Assembly: GCA_964020085.1 (NCBI GenBank)
Contig: OZ026597.1
Location: forward strand, 472,401-536,400
Length of the DNA: 64,000 nt
Direction of reading: 5' to 3'
DNA from: Micromussa lordhowensis
Taxonomy: Eukaryota > Cnidaria > Anthozoa > Scleractinia > Lobophylliidae
Position numbers and translations under genes: made by a program. How positions within the stretch are numbered: the stretch's first letter is position 1; the number at the start of each line of letters is the position of its first letter. Positions 34,201 through 48,600 of this stretch are shown here, piece after piece. Under the pieces are notes generated by a model. It saw only the letters and a program-made list of their open reading frames with translations. It had not been told where the DNA came from and made no database searches.

Positions 34201-37200
34201 GAGATTTGCTAAATCCCTGCAGGAGAAATGTCATTTGTGAGGGACACCTTCATGATTGGTTTGCATGAATCTCAGGTTGGGTAAAGAAAGATGCAGTTTC
34301 ATTATACTAAGTTGATAATGGGTACCTATATATTTTTGGATAATCTTCTCTCGCATTTGCTTAATAATAGCTTTTATCCTTTAATCTATTTGCATTTGAT
34401 GAAGTCGCTTTTTCTGTTCGATATATTCACTTGCTTCGCGACGTGCGATTGGAGGACTTGAAAGCAAAAGACAAGTCTTAATGCTATGAATTCAATGGCA
34501 AAAATGGCTTGAGACTCACAAAAGTGCAAATTGATTTCAATTTTAGCATTGAAAGGTTTCTAGTTTCTTTGTCGATGTTGCCCTCGAACCAATATCGCTC
34601 CCCTTGGAAGATTGTATTCACTTTTTAAAGGTGGTAGACTAACTGAGAGAACAGACTTGGTTGGACATCGCTCTAATATAAGACAAACACAAAACGACAA
34701 ACTCGCTTAGATTATTAACAGGATTAATTATCAGCAAAAACGAATAGAAAGATGAACAACTGATTTCTTAAGTTCTCTAACTTTTGTTAATCCAAGACGA
34801 AACAGACAGAACTTGTGCTTTCACCCCAGTGACACACGGTGGCAATGAATACGTACGAATAGTAAGGCTGGGAAACAAGTTACAATTTTTTTAAGAAGAC
34901 ATCTTTTCCTACAAGACTGATCCTAGTTACACGCTCTACACTTAATATTATTTTGTTTGTGTCATATTCAATTTATAAACACGACAGCCTTTCACCAAAC
35001 ACATGCAAATTAGCGGAAGGTGTTTTGACACAAAAGAAAGATGTCACACCGCTACAGCTGATAAACGCAATTCGCAGTTTACCCGTGAAGGTAAACACAA
35101 ATACAGGAGAGTTGCCTTTGCGGCTTCAAAGCTCGAGTATACTTACTGTTTGGTTACATTCTCGATAGCCCGCTGAAGATATTTCCAGTAGAATTCTTAG
35201 AACACTGTCATAGATGGGTTACTAGCACCGACTGAAGCGAAGGCGTGTTCGCTCAGCCGTCAACAGTACCTTACGCGAAAATAAAAAATTAACTTTGCGA
35301 ACCTGTATAACTTTATGAAAGTCAGAGACTTTGAATACCGTTCGTAGAAAAGTCTTCACGCTGGGAGAGTAAAGCGATCAAAGCATCATGACAGAGATAT
35401 TCATTTGAATATCGCTGTGAGTTATAGGAGATAAGTGGTTTTGTCTTTGCTTCTTGAAAAGAATAAAATTATTTTCTCGTTTGAGATCGGGTTCACTTCG
35501 CCACCAGTTTTTCGCTCCGCCTACAAGGTGTGATTCTCCGTTTAAATATATGTAAGAGGAAAACGAGTGAAACCGTCAGGCTACGTCGCTTAAAAACCAC
35601 CTGTTAATTGCAAGGAAAAGAGAGGCTAAATTTCAACGACGAAACTTAATGCGCGTGAATACACCAAACAAACTAAATCGTTTAGTAAACTGTTTGATAT
35701 TCTCTCAGCTTGAGATATTTATGTGAGAAATCCTCGAAAATCCGATCTTGTTAAAGAGCATCAAAATCGTGACCAACCCCTGAGGGCAACCTTAAATCTT
35801 TTGGGACTGCTATTGTACAACGAAGAACTGACAAGCAACCGGTTTTACATGTGATGAAAATATTGTATTGCGGGCACAATAAGGTTTACACGTTGTTCAA
35901 TGGCGCTTCGCTTGGAAAAACGCTAACCTTCGCACAAGTTGGCGCTGTTTCGAGCGCGAAAATATGTTGTGAATAGAGCTCCAGACACGCGTGATGGTTA
36001 AAGACTGATGTTTAGCTCAGAATTTAATAAATAACACCACATGTGGTAGAAGGCTTTAACTGTGCAAGGGATTAGATGGAATGTTTAACCAAAAGGGAAC
36101 CTATCGTTTGAAAACGCTTTTACTATATCGTGGCAAAAGCGAAATTGAAATCTACGGAAAAAAAATTATGCCCGGAGATTGAAAGGAAAATTTCGCTCCA
36201 AGGAACAGGTAGCATTCAAAAGAAGCTCTCTTCAATAGAATTAAATTAGGAATAAAAGTCGTCTTGTAGCAAAAAAAGAGTAAGTTCCCTGAAAAGAAAA
36301 TGTGACTCGTTTATTTAAATGTATACATGTCGTAAACTTCACAAATATTTTAATATTTGCGGCGCACTTAGTGGCTCAATAACCTTGAAATGTAATTTTT
36401 CACCTTAAAGGACTGGCCGACCGATATTGGATGAATTATTCATGTTGTCTGAAAGCAAACGGGAAAAACGCTTTCCCTTTATCTTTCTCATGACGGAAAG
36501 GTGGCTTTGTTCTACACGAAAGCTGGTGTATATCTCGGGTAGCTATGAAATAGTATCACTGTTTGATGGTAGTAAACAGAGAAAACGTTGGCTATCAAAA
36601 CCCGCAATTCCTCAGTGTTCACTTGTTTAAAATATTTCGAGATTATAGAGAACATCTGTCTAGGAGAGACAGTGTTGCTTCAAGTGCTAAAAGCATCCAC
36701 GCATTAAAGTGTAATTGGAGGCTGGTCTCCTCGTATTTCTCGGGCCGGGTATCTTTACAAATGTAGTTCCCGAATCCTCGTTTGTAGTGCTATAGTGCTC
36801 TTCAGGAGAAACAACTGAACGGCATGCTAAGCTTAAGGTACGTATTGTGTGAGGAATACGCAAAAATTAAGCGCTGAGGATCAATGTGCTCAGTGATAAA
36901 AAGAGATGGCTGGATTAAATCGTTTGAGCTTGCCGCGGTTTATACTTTCACGCGTGCCAAGGAAAGCTTGGCGACGGAATCGATTCGTAGCTTTCTATAG
37001 ATGGCGACTCGTGTTCAAATTTGTCATCCTGCCAGATAATTTACGATATACACTGTTAAGTGTTATACCGCAGAGTTGAATTTTCCATTTATACTCAGCA
37101 ACCGGAATAGCACCAAGTGAAAAACATGCGAGGAAGGGAAGGAGTGACCTGGTCGTTGTAAAGGATGGAAACTAACTTCTATCGTTCACGCTAAGTCATT

Positions 37201-40200
37201 GGTGACGCTGGTAAATGTTCACATACAGCGAGCTTTTAATGAATTTTTTTTTTTTAATTTTGGATTGTTTTGTAATGAAGAAATATTGTATTCCACTGCT
37301 TCTCCTTGATTTGAATACTGGTGAAAGCTAGTATTGTGAACGCAAACCAAACAACACGAAAAATGTGAAATACCTCTTGCAATTATGAAGACATTGTTAA
37401 ATATAAGGCTGTCATGTTAAGAATAAAGAGCAATTTCTATGCTGTTCAATTCTTAAGTTTGCTTCACTCACCAAAATCTATTTATACAGTTGAACGACAC
37501 AAGCAAACAAAGTCCGCCTTCTATAATGGAGCCCTGAATATGTCTGAATTTTTAATTGAAAAGCTGTTCTAATTTCAAACGTAGTTACGACATATTGAGA
37601 ATAAAGTTCAATTCTGTGACACACTGATCAGGGGGTGCTTGTTAAGTTGCACGCACAGCGTCTACCGTAATGAAGTTAAATACGTGTTAAGACATAATGA
37701 GATATCAAGTCGATATATGTAGGGACAAAGAGTTTATTATTGGTAAATCACACGTGAGACAATTGGGGAATTTCCTGATAATTTCGAACTTTTTTTCACT
37801 TCTATTTGCATCAAAGCAAAGAGAATGAAAGGAATTCATTAGCTGAATTTTATGGTAGCAGCTGAGGTGATGGTATCGCAAACAGTCAGTCAGTTAGTCT
37901 ACACAAACATTGACAAAACAACGTGGCCACCCGAAAAACCTATTTTAGAAGATCATAGCCACCAGAAAGTTTGGGGCTGAATCTTTTAAGTAAAGAAAAA
38001 TGGCATGATTTTAACAGTTACCCAATTTAAATTGAGACTGAACTTAACGCAGACAGTTATAGCTAAGTTAGGTTAGTTTTACCAGTGCACGAATGAATAT
38101 ATGAAATGCAAAAACCACTTCCCATTTGATTGTTAAATTGTCGGACGGAGAAGCATCCAGAGTTCAAACGAAGACATATGCCTAGGCCAAGTTTAAAATG
38201 AGAAGACCTTTTTTGAAAGAGCTTTTTGTGTCAGTTGAGAAACATAACTGAGAATGATGTAGAACGTTGAAACCGTTGAGTGTAATGAAGATATCTACCC
38301 TAACAAAACTTATTATGACTTTTAGTTATGGAAAACGTATACTTTTCTGTCTTGCACAGCTATATACACGTATACGAAAAAAATCAGCTTGATGTGAGCT
38401 GCGAAGGACAAAATTAACAGGAGTTAACAGAAAATTCCGACAAACCTGAAGTCGGTAACTAGTATGTTTTCGAATGTCCGAGTGAACTTTTTACACTGGA
38501 TATGAGGGAGTTTACATACACCTCGCCTACATTCAAAATTATTTTCTTTTTCACCGTCAGTCCAGCTCTGTTTGTGGGCACCCTCAGTAATCTATCGAAA
38601 CTCTGGCAAATATTTTGCAGGGATCATTACTTCAGCAATTAAACTGGACACAATTGTAAATATCAATCTGTCTCCGAGGATGGATAAAATACTCTCATCA
38701 TCAGCTGACTTTTAAGGATCTTAAATGCATAACTTCAATGAAGTTTGTGGAGCTACCATGCTTCAAAATGGTAAATAAAAAATTACATCACATCAGTGAG
38801 TTTAGTGAGTTTAGGAAACGACCAAACGAGTAAAGATATATTTTGTTTTCAAGATGAGTTAAGAAGTTATTAGGGGTAGCAATACAATAGTCACTTGTTT
38901 TCTGTGTGCGCCAAAGCATGTACATTACACCAGACTGAAAGTATATGAACTGCAAGCTGAAAATTTACGACTTGAAATACAACCGTTTAAACTTTAGTTT
39001 TACTTTAAAGTTCTACTATAGAGTCACCCCCCCAAAAAAACACTGAACCAAATAGCAACAAATCGAGGCTATAAGCTGTAAAAGCCTCCATTCCTGGAAA
39101 TCCTGAAGCTCAACAGAGTCGAAGAGCAATCTTTTTAGTCACTGGAAACGTGGCACGCTAAAACAAAAACCACATTACAGAATTCCCATCGCCAAACCCC
39201 CAAACGTAAGTAGTGCCTTGTTCCAGAGCGAAGTTTAAAGTGCATTTTAGCGGGTTAAAGTGCATCAAATAATACTTTCCTCTTGCAATAAGAGGGCCAG
39301 TGTATTTTACAAATAGAAAATATGTTGGCGAGATGTAGAATAAGTGCTGCTGCGTAGACGAGGAAAAAGAAAATAAAAAAGTAAGTTTTCCACTTAAAAC
39401 TTAAATATACGTAGTTGCTTAGAGATTAAGGTAGACATCTATTCACAACGAAGAAGCTGAGCGACAAATCTTGGTGGATAAATCGAAGCAGAGCAAATGC
39501 CCTTTGCATTTAACTAACACAACCTTTACCGATGAGTAAAAATACGAAAACTCTGCGCTAAAATAAACTTTAAATTAAACTAAATTATGTCCTGCAGACA
39601 AAACTTAAAAGCCATTTCATCTGAAAAGTGCATCAGTTCTAGTCGATTTGAAAAGCTATTATAAGACACTAGATAAACAGAAAACCTTCAGGACTAATAA
39701 AGTGCTGTCAAAGGTTCGAGAAGTCTTTTCTTTACTGGTTTAACTTTCTAGTGCGAGAGCCGTAGCAAAATCTTGTGAAAAAGACTGATCTTGGTTGAGA
39801 TTATTTGTAGAATGTAAGAGAAGTGTAATGTCGGCCAAGTTAAAGGACGCTCTGTGCTTGCCCAGAATTTGAATAGAGCACGGTTGTTAACAGCGATCGG
39901 TGTTAAGCGGGAGTATGCATACCCGTGAGCAATAATTGCATCGCAAACAGAGCTTCGAGGCAAAATCATTTTTCTTAAAGAAACATAAACAAAATGTCTC
40001 ACCTTTAAGAGAGGACTTCGAAAACAAAATTAACCCATGCAGGTTTAATGCAGGAGTCGATCTTTCTCGCTTACAACAGGTACTTCATATATGGACTTCA
40101 TGTTTGTCTGTCCTGCTGAAGCAAGTCAGTTGAACTGCCCACACGGAAATAACACGTGGTTTTCCTAATAAGGCAAACATGCGACTATGCGGGGAGTTCA

Positions 40201-41030
40201 ATTTTGTATTGTCTTCTGAGTCACTCGACTCCAGTATGGGTTTTGATAATAAAAGGTGAACATGAAAGAAAAGAGTTAAGTGGCTTTGTTTACTCATAAA
40301 AAGAAAACACAGCCTTTCTTTTCCAAACATACAGTCTTATATTCTATGACTTAAAGCCACTTCAGTAGAATATCATTATCTGTATTTTTACTTCGCAGCC
40401 CTTCATTGAAAAGTGGGCCGCCCCACAGCTATCGTAGTCGGAACCACAACTCACTTCCCTTGGATACAACTGGACTCAAATCTCAAACCTCTTTGTTTTT
40501 TACTTTTTTCCCAAATACTTTGCAGACGATTCTTTCACTTTCATACAATACAGTTGTATGAAGACACTATTTTTTAGAAAAATCACTTTGTGAAAATAAC
40601 TGTAAAGAGTGTTCCTTTATGATTTTCACTGTTTTTAGTATAGCCATATTTACATGAGTTGTATCCATTTCACTTATTATTTTTTGTTGCAACCCAACAA
40701 TAGTAGCTGCTTATGATTTCTTTTGGTATCGGTTCCACACAGAGATTCATAAAATCAAATCAGTGGAAATTCCCTAGCAATATAAAATCTCATTTGTCCT
40801 TACCAGCCGAGCACTATATGAGTTAATTAATTTAATTGGCTGTTGCATCTCCGCCTCACAGAAATAGAATTCTACCTTTCGGAACTAGTTCAATCTAAAA
40901 TCATTTGAAATTTTCATTCACTTATGTCATCATTGTGTCGTTTAACTCTTTATTTCCTGAAGGTCATCTCTATTTGTGTCCTCATTTTCATCTCAACGTA
41001 TTATCGAACAGAGAAGTGACAAGAAGTAAC
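19260..41030. other. Long gene-free stretch, 5' flank of Islet
   Basis: Uniform AT-rich sequence with only short chance ORFs. I see no protein family, no complete transposon and no RNA gene. Small landmarks are the AAT run near 22672 and a run of fourteen C at 25266-25279. The length and position suit a regulatory desert around a developmental transcription factor, or a large intron of an unseen gene. Confidence 0.5.
25266..25279. repeat. Homopolymer C run
   Basis: Fourteen consecutive C in AT-rich surroundings. A similar purine version, ten T followed by eleven G, lies at 43384-43404. Both are slippage-prone tracts of uncertain true length. Confidence 0.9.
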
Positions 41031-41034
41031 TTTC

Positions 41035-41225
41035 ACAGTGTCTCTCTTCACCCAGGAGTATAAATGGGTACTGGCAAATTGTTGGGGAAATCTAACAAAT
41101 TGCGGGGAAGTCACCTGCGATGGACTAGCATCCCGTCCAGGGGGAGTAGAAATACTCCTAGCCGCTTCATGCTCCTGAAACCGGGATAAGCTCAGGCAGC
41201 TATGAGCTGGTCATGGCTCCAAGGC
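41035..41225 (+). mobile_element. Dispersed SINE-like repeat (conserved body segment)
   Basis: The segment carries text I recall as highly repeated in coral and other invertebrate genomes: TCTTCACCCAGGAGTATAAA, then CTGCGATGGACTAGCATCCC, then a small hairpin GGAGTAGAAATACTCC (41143-41158), then a tail with CCGGGATAAGCTC. It resembles the conserved body and tail of a tRNA-derived SINE, but no A/B box head is seen here. Recognition is from memory; a repeat-library search would settle it. Confidence 0.6.
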
Positions 41226-42521
41226 TCCACTTTAGAGGGGAACTAATACCATTTTGACACGCTATCTTGTGAGAGCAGCCGGGTTCGGCATGTTTTTTCA
41301 CACCGCTGTCACCAGCGACAGGATAATAATAGTAATTATATAAGATAAAGTGGACACAAGCCCTCGGACTATTGCAGCTGAACAATTTGGGAACGATGGT
41401 ATGCTCCCAAGACCTCATGAATGTTCCTAGTATTTTCATGTAAAAATTAGGCTCGGTAAAACATGCTTGCCAAGCAAAAGTGGCAAGAAATTCATTATAA
41501 TTCATTTTGGTACTGGACAAGGCTAACTTGTTAAGGTTAAAATCTCGCACCAACTTGCATAGATTCGTCCACGAGCTAACCTATAGGCGTAGGACCCAAA
41601 ATCTAAGGGTGGTAAAGGGAGAAATCCCGGCAGCGATTCCTTTATTCCCCAAGGGGAGAGGAAAGCGTTTGACCAGAGTGTACAAGCACTGAGCATATCG
41701 CATCATGACATGAAGAACTTAGTGAAGAACTGTCAATGATGAACCAACCAGAGTTCTGCACTAACTGAACTAGTGACAGACAGTTTTACAGAGACTTCTA
41801 CTTTGACACTCATAAATATTCTGATCTTCTTATTAAAACAGACTCCTCTTATCTACCGTGAGCGATTTTTACTGAGATTTTGGGGTCAAATACTAAGCAG
41901 TCACATTATATGTGCTGTCGTTGATTTTCCTCTTTCTCTGCAGGCCTTGCAATATTGCGATTTTTAAAATATTTTAAAATCGAGCATGGGACAGAGGACA
42001 AAATGAATGCAAAATTAAATCAATTATTTGAAATCTTGTGAAAAAAAAACTTAATGAAAATTTTACACCATTGGAACAGATTACCCCTCATAACTGTATT
42101 GTCAGACTGGTTTACTTGGGAAATCTTTCTGTTGTCCTTATGGAATCAGATTCCTAGCAATAGCAGCAAAACAGTCCTAAAGAAGACATTGTAAACTGGC
42201 CACTTTGTCGTATATTCCACTCAGTGTTCTTAACTTTTGAGTTTATATACTTGATTGCCATTCTAGAAAGCAATACGAATGGAGCTTGAAGCTTAGTTAG
42301 TCGGTACACCAACATCCATGATTCAAAGTGGCTGAAAACTCATCAACATAGTTTTGAGTGTAATCTAAAAAAAAAACCCACTTCTTTATCCGTAGATAGT
42401 CCCTCACTGAGAGGCATTTAAACATAGCAGCTTTGGTATAAAGTAGACATTAAAATTTCGTATGTAAAGTACCACTTGTAACTAAGTTACCTTACTTACT
42501 TTACACCTAATGTTCTTTCAG

Positions 42522-42642
42522 CTTATCGGAGACGCCGCTCTGAAAAAAGAAGTTCCAGTAGCAGACCTTGATGACTGGGAAGGTGAGATAAATGGCTTAT
42601 TGACTGCAGTTAATCGTGCGAGTGTACGAAATATGCCTAAGT
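42522..42642 (+). other. Exon-like ORF, unrecognised
   Basis: After a pyrimidine-rich tract ending TTCTTTCAG (42513-42521), 40 codons are open to a TGA (42642-42644), beginning LIGDAALKKEVPVADLDDWE. An internal GAAG|GTGAGA at 42582 could instead be a donor. The other two frames are closed. No family is recognised. It could be a small exon of an unseen plus-strand gene or a chance ORF. Confidence 0.2.
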
Positions 42643-42659
42643 GACTGGTCAGATAGCAA

Positions 42660-45600
42660 AATAGCCGTTAAATGGGCAGGTACAAAACAAAGGACATCCG
42701 ATAAGGAAGTGGTTTGAGTGGCCACCAGCTACTCAAGTTGGGGACTTTAAATGGGTTCGGAAGCCCTGTGAAAGCGGAATGTCAAAGCTCAACGCGCATT
42801 GGTCAAACACGTGCTCATGACGTGCCAATAAGCGGGACGTGAAATCAACAGTCAATAAGCAGGCAGGTTGAACGCCATTCCCAATTAAAACCACAGGAAG
42901 GGAAGTCACGAATTTTCAATACACTGGGCACAGCGTAAAACAGTTACTCCAGGAAAAGAAAAATGCTGTGTTTATTTTGAAATAAAATTGTTTGACTATC
43001 GAGGACAAACACACGCTAGGCAATAGCACAGTTGTGTTCCGCAGATGTGGAGATTCAAACGCGCCGACTTTTAATGCTTTTTAGTGGGTAAATAACTTCA
43101 AAAAGCCGTGTAATAAGTGACAGCCACTTCTGGTTGGCGGGCCGTTAAATACCCTTTTAGAGGGAAATACCTTCTGTCGTATCTTAAGATACAGGACACA
43201 GCATGTACACAAGTAGACAATTTCTTAGCTATTTAATGTTCTTTTTACTGATAAGAAACACACCTTAAACTATAGTGCGATAAAAAAAGAAAAACAAGAC
43301 TTGTATTGTTTTTAATTTAGCGCAGAGAGAGACGGAAAGCAAAAGAGATAACTAAAATGAAACTATAGTCAAAATGAAGCCGGTTTTTTTTTTGGGGGGG
43401 GGGGTAGTGAGCGAAATATAATTAACTTGAAGAAGAAAATTCAAGAATAAACCAAAAGCGCGCATAAGTGTGCTGCTGGTGAATTCAAAAGGAACAGAGC
43501 AAAGATCGTAAAGCGCGTTTATTCCCTTTGTATGCGCAAGCACAGTAGCCTTTATCTCCAAAAACTAGAAAGAAAAACGAATTCTTCAGGTTTTGAACAA
43601 CTCATTCGCATTGCCACTCGCCAGGAGTAAAAAAAATTGATATTAAATTTCTTTTAACCTCGGCGCAGGTGCGTATTAATCTCTAAGGTACGCATTCCAG
43701 AAAAACGCAGTCAGCCTTAGCTATAGCGCAGCAAGAGATTTCTAAACTGTCGGTTTTTCGGGATCAACGCTTCAGCAACACAGCGGGGTAAAATTATTAC
43801 CTGTAGTGAGCGCAAAGAAAGTTCTGAAGGAGTTTTATTTTATGCTGACAATAAACGTTTCATTACTTTCAAGTCACATTAAGGATGAAAAAACAGTCGA
43901 CGCCAAAAAGCACTTTTATGTCTCCAGATGTTTACTTTTAGCGAGGAAGATTCATAATAAAAAGAGCAGGTACTTTAGCTTTTCAGACAGGTTTTTATAA
44001 AATACAGAGAACAGAAATTAAAAGTAGTGTCAGTTCATTCTCTCAAAGAGGTTTCCTTTCTTTTTTTTTCTCTCCGCGTCTCATGTGCTTCTTGAGAGGT
44101 TGTTTCTACCCATGGCTAAAACTTTGTTAGAAATTTGGAAAATCAGAAGATTTGCGACAACGGCGCGTCGACGATTGATACATAGTTTATTATGCTCAGT
44201 GTGTTCATGCTGAGAATTCATGCATGAAAAGCATCACTACAATTATTTATTACAAACTTGGCGCTAAATAAAATATCAGCAGGTAGCTATATACGTATGA
44301 CAAGTCATTGTAAAGAGCTACCACAGAAAAACATGATATACGGCGAAATGTTCAACGCTCTCTGAAAACATTAAATTCAGTGATGTCCAAATGAGCGTGG
44401 ATTAAAATATTAGCTATTATACAGCAGCAACTGCTACGTATAGAAACATGCATAGAAATCTTAAAAAGACAAAATATAAAATGTTCAACATGCGCTTCTC
44501 AGAAGTTAACTGAGAAAGAACAGTAGCTATGAAGTAAACTGAAGAAACTATAATTACTTGGCTTTTTTCCTTTAATCTTATTATTATTCGTGTGAGAACA
44601 TTTCTAAATTCTTCAAGTTGAGAAAAAGACTGTGGAAAATCTAAATTCATTTGATGTATTAATACATGCAAAAAAAAGAAAGTACAAGGTCTCGATTTGT
44701 AACTGAGATTTTTCTGTTACCAAGGCATAAACTGAAATTCACCACTCTAGCGAAGATATGGTGTTAAAGACAGGCCTGTCAAAGGGTTTTACTCGCTCAG
44801 TAGAAGGTTGATGAACATCAGAGTGTGAATTTTGTAGTAAACGAGAAAGAACTAGCGATAAATAGCTAATTTTGTGTCTACATAAAGTATGGGCAACATT
44901 CACTGTGTACAATATTTTTCTGATTTTGGAAATTTCCATGCGATTTTGTCAATTTGTGTATTGCAACGCTCATGTGGATGCGATACACACAATAAAATAA
45001 AAGAAGAAAAAACCAGCAAACACAAAACAAAAATGAAAACGGGGAATCTTAAAAAAGACTTGCAGTGCGGCGACTTATTCCTCGTCAAACAGGCTGGGAT
45101 GGTAAACAGCACGTGCTTTAGAAGATTTGTGAAAGAAATTTCATGTTCAACTACTGAAAACGAAACAAAGACTAAGTTCCAAATAAACTCTTAGTTTTCA
45201 ATGTTCCGCGCGCATGCAGACAAACGGCCCCCGCTCCGCGATTCACTGCTGTGAATTCAACATTTTGTTAATGTGTTGTGCTATTAGCGCCATTTCCTAA
45301 CTTTGTTGCAAAAGCTGTTAAGGCGGGACAAAGCAACCGATACACTTACCGCTGGGCTGATAAATGTTTTAGCTTTCAAACGTGGTGCAGTTAAAATAGG
45401 CAAAGCGACGAAGGTCATGATTTCACAATAGCGACATTGAATCATATTTACTCATTGAGCAGCGAAGTTACTTAACAGGATGAAAGTCTCTGTAATGAAG
45501 ATATTCTTTCGGACACTCCGCGAAGAGAAAAACGCAAAATTCACTGGTCTATAAAACCTCAATGACAAGATTATACATTTTTTTTACGACTAACATTTTT

Positions 45601-48600
45601 TTCAGTTTGGAAACTAGGCAAATGTAATGATGTCTGAGCTTGTTTTGCTGCTGATACAAGCGCACTATGCGTCTATTTGGCCATGAAAAATAAAAACAAT
45701 AAAAGTTTCACATTTAAAGCTCCAATGTGTTAGATTTCCCCTTCAGTAAGGCAATGATAAGAATTTTCATAAGATTTTTTTCAAAGATTTAGTTTGAGCT
45801 CAATACCGATCGTTTGAACTTTTACATTCACAAGGGAAGAGAGTTGTAAATTATAGTCCCGAGATTTTGTGATTTAATATAGTTCTCACAGTATTAAATG
45901 GACTTAAAACTTAAAAACCAATCAATAATACAGCTAAAAGCAAACCCGGCAAGCAACTGGAGTAACTGGAGCCTTAATCTAACATTTATTTTAATCTGAG
46001 GGGAAACAGCAAATATACTAAAATGAGGAAGCTAAAAATTGAATTTCCATCTGCACTGAAAGCAAACAAATGTACCAAAGATCTTTTATGTACATCTACC
46101 ACTTACATGGTGTTTCTTCTATTAGAAAATAATCCGTTCAGTGGTTTTGGAGCTGCTCGCAGCAAGAAGCAAAGGTGAACAGAAACGCTGCTCCCCTTTG
46201 ATTTATTTTGTCTTGTGATTATGGAGCCACCAACGGAAAACGGCGGTCTTAGAAATTCTAGTTGCCATTTCGGGTTTAGGGCTTGCGGATTAGTTAAGCT
46301 GATAATGTAGTTCACTTGCAGCAAAATGAGGCTCGGATTCTCAACAATACTACTCTATTATGAACTGAACACAGATTTCGCTTCTTTTTCTCATAATTGC
46401 ATCGGGATAAAACCGAAAAGAGAAACATAATATTTAACATGACGATTTTCTTTAGACTGAACAATGACGGCCGAGAACTTGATTGCAAGAAATGAAAATG
46501 TCCTTGGCCACAAAGATTCTTCATAAAGACCTCATTCCTCGCGTCATAAATATAGGAATAAAGTGAAAATAACGAGCATTTGAAGCAAAAAGAACAACAA
46601 AGGTAGACAACACAATACCAGCATCACAGAGAGAGAGTTTTGATTAAACTGTTTTTGTCAGCAAACCCTAAGGCAATGCAGTCTAAACTATAAGAATAGC
46701 TCTTACAATAGACAAATTAATGGGGAAATAACGAAGAAATAAGTTTGAAACGTAGAAAAGTTGGGAAAAATGGTCATGACGTGTTTCTATTTCGTTAGGA
46801 CAACAGTAGAAGTTTGATACTTACCTGTGAGAAAAAATATTGCGCTTTGGATGGTGGAGGAATTCTGTATTTAGATATAAAAGCCTCCGTTTTGGGAGAC
46901 GTGCCAGATCTTTGTCGCAGCTTCAAATTTGAGAACGGTCTGAAGAAAACCAATGCTTGATTGGCTGGCAACGTCGAAAACTTGGGGAGTTTTAATTTTA
47001 ATTTCCCAGGAGGAAAAATACTTACCTTTTCAAGCTGAAATGGTTGGAAGTTTGTGCAACTCTTCTGCCTGCTCCCTGCCTCGCAGTGTTCAGCTATTGA
47101 GGTGGTTCAACAAAGAGCATAATATATTCCTGTCTAGAGATTGCTTATTTGTCTCTGTTCTGGAGAAGGGAGTAGGCACAATTCTTACGCGAGAGGCAGG
47201 TATCACGGCGGTGGCACCAGTCAAACACAAAGGAAATTCAACCATTGAAACAACTGGCAGTGAAAAGAAATAATTTTCCACGTAAACATTTACTTAGGTG
47301 CAGTGAAAAAGCCTTTTGAAAGAGGAAAATCTGTAAACGACTGTGTTTAACCATATGCCATCTACAGAAGAGTCGCTGAACAGAAGCCATTGAAAGGAAC
47401 GCGTTCATGAAAGAATTTTGATTTACCGCGACATTCGAAAGCCACTAAGCGTATTTCCCAAAAAAAAACCTTACATTAAACGCTTGAGAGTATGAAACTA
47501 ACGAAAGGATAGTCGCCTGTTAAAGCTGCTACCGATTGTATAACACTTCTTGGCACAATCATAGAACTGAAACAAAATCACTCCAAGACACAAAAGAAAA
47601 TCGTGGATCTTCACAACTGAATAAATCATGCTATAGATTCGAGGTATTTGAAAGACAGTGTTACGAGATAATTTCGCTTCAATGTCACTTAAGTACTGTT
47701 CTTTAGTGCTTAACTTTATTTCACTTTGACGCGTAAATTGAGAGTGAGCGAATTAGAAAAGAGCAGAAGTCATTGATACGAACGCGAAGCAAAGTAAATA
47801 AGGTGGCTTATTTACTGGTAATGCACTCTTTATATTGAAATAATTTCGCAGGGAAAATTCTCAGATGGTGTTTTCTTTTAAAACTGAATTGCGGGTCAAA
47901 ACAAACTGAAGGCTGAAAGTGTAAGTGTGGTTTAAAATTGAGTTTTGTATGTACAAGTTACGAAAGAGTAATTATATACCTGTAAAAGAAAAAAAAACAC
48001 ACAAGGACATTTTACCTGTATTGTTGCCTTAGGGTAGAGTCAAAAAATATAAACAACAGTATGGCTAATAATCTCACGTACTGATGTAAAGAATTATCTG
48101 TCGCTTTCAGATAAAGCATTTGTTGGGTCTCTCAAGGAAACATCGTGTTGGAAATTTGAAGGGAAATCTAAAAGTTCAACATTGGCTTTTTATATGAATG
48201 TGTCATTATGTCGTTTGCCTTGAATTAGAGCGCAAGAGACTCGTGTGGTATGAAAAAAGGAAACAATTTTTCACCTGAAAGGAACGAAGTGAATAAGGTG
48301 TAAAAATGAATTATGCTCCCGTTTTCCTTTTTTGTCACCAAGGAAATTGTATATAGGACTTCCCTCGACACATTTGCGAAGAAGCAGGAATAGCCGTCTT
48401 TACTAAATGTTGGGTCTGTGGACCTGTATTTCATTCAACTAATTTTAGCTGAGAAAATTCAGGAGTGCGAAAAGATACCAAATGCAGTACAACGAATAAA
48501 GAACGCAATGTTTTATAAGCAGTTTTTGAATGAAATAGCCTTGAAGAATGCTTTGAAAAGCCCGTAGTTGATTTAATGAAATATGTAATCAAGTGCAAGG

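Noticed and set aside
41200..41553. 117-codon minus-strand ORF as a gene
   Set aside because: Its C-terminal end overlaps the dispersed repeat, the peptide has no recognisable motif, and no splice context supports it.
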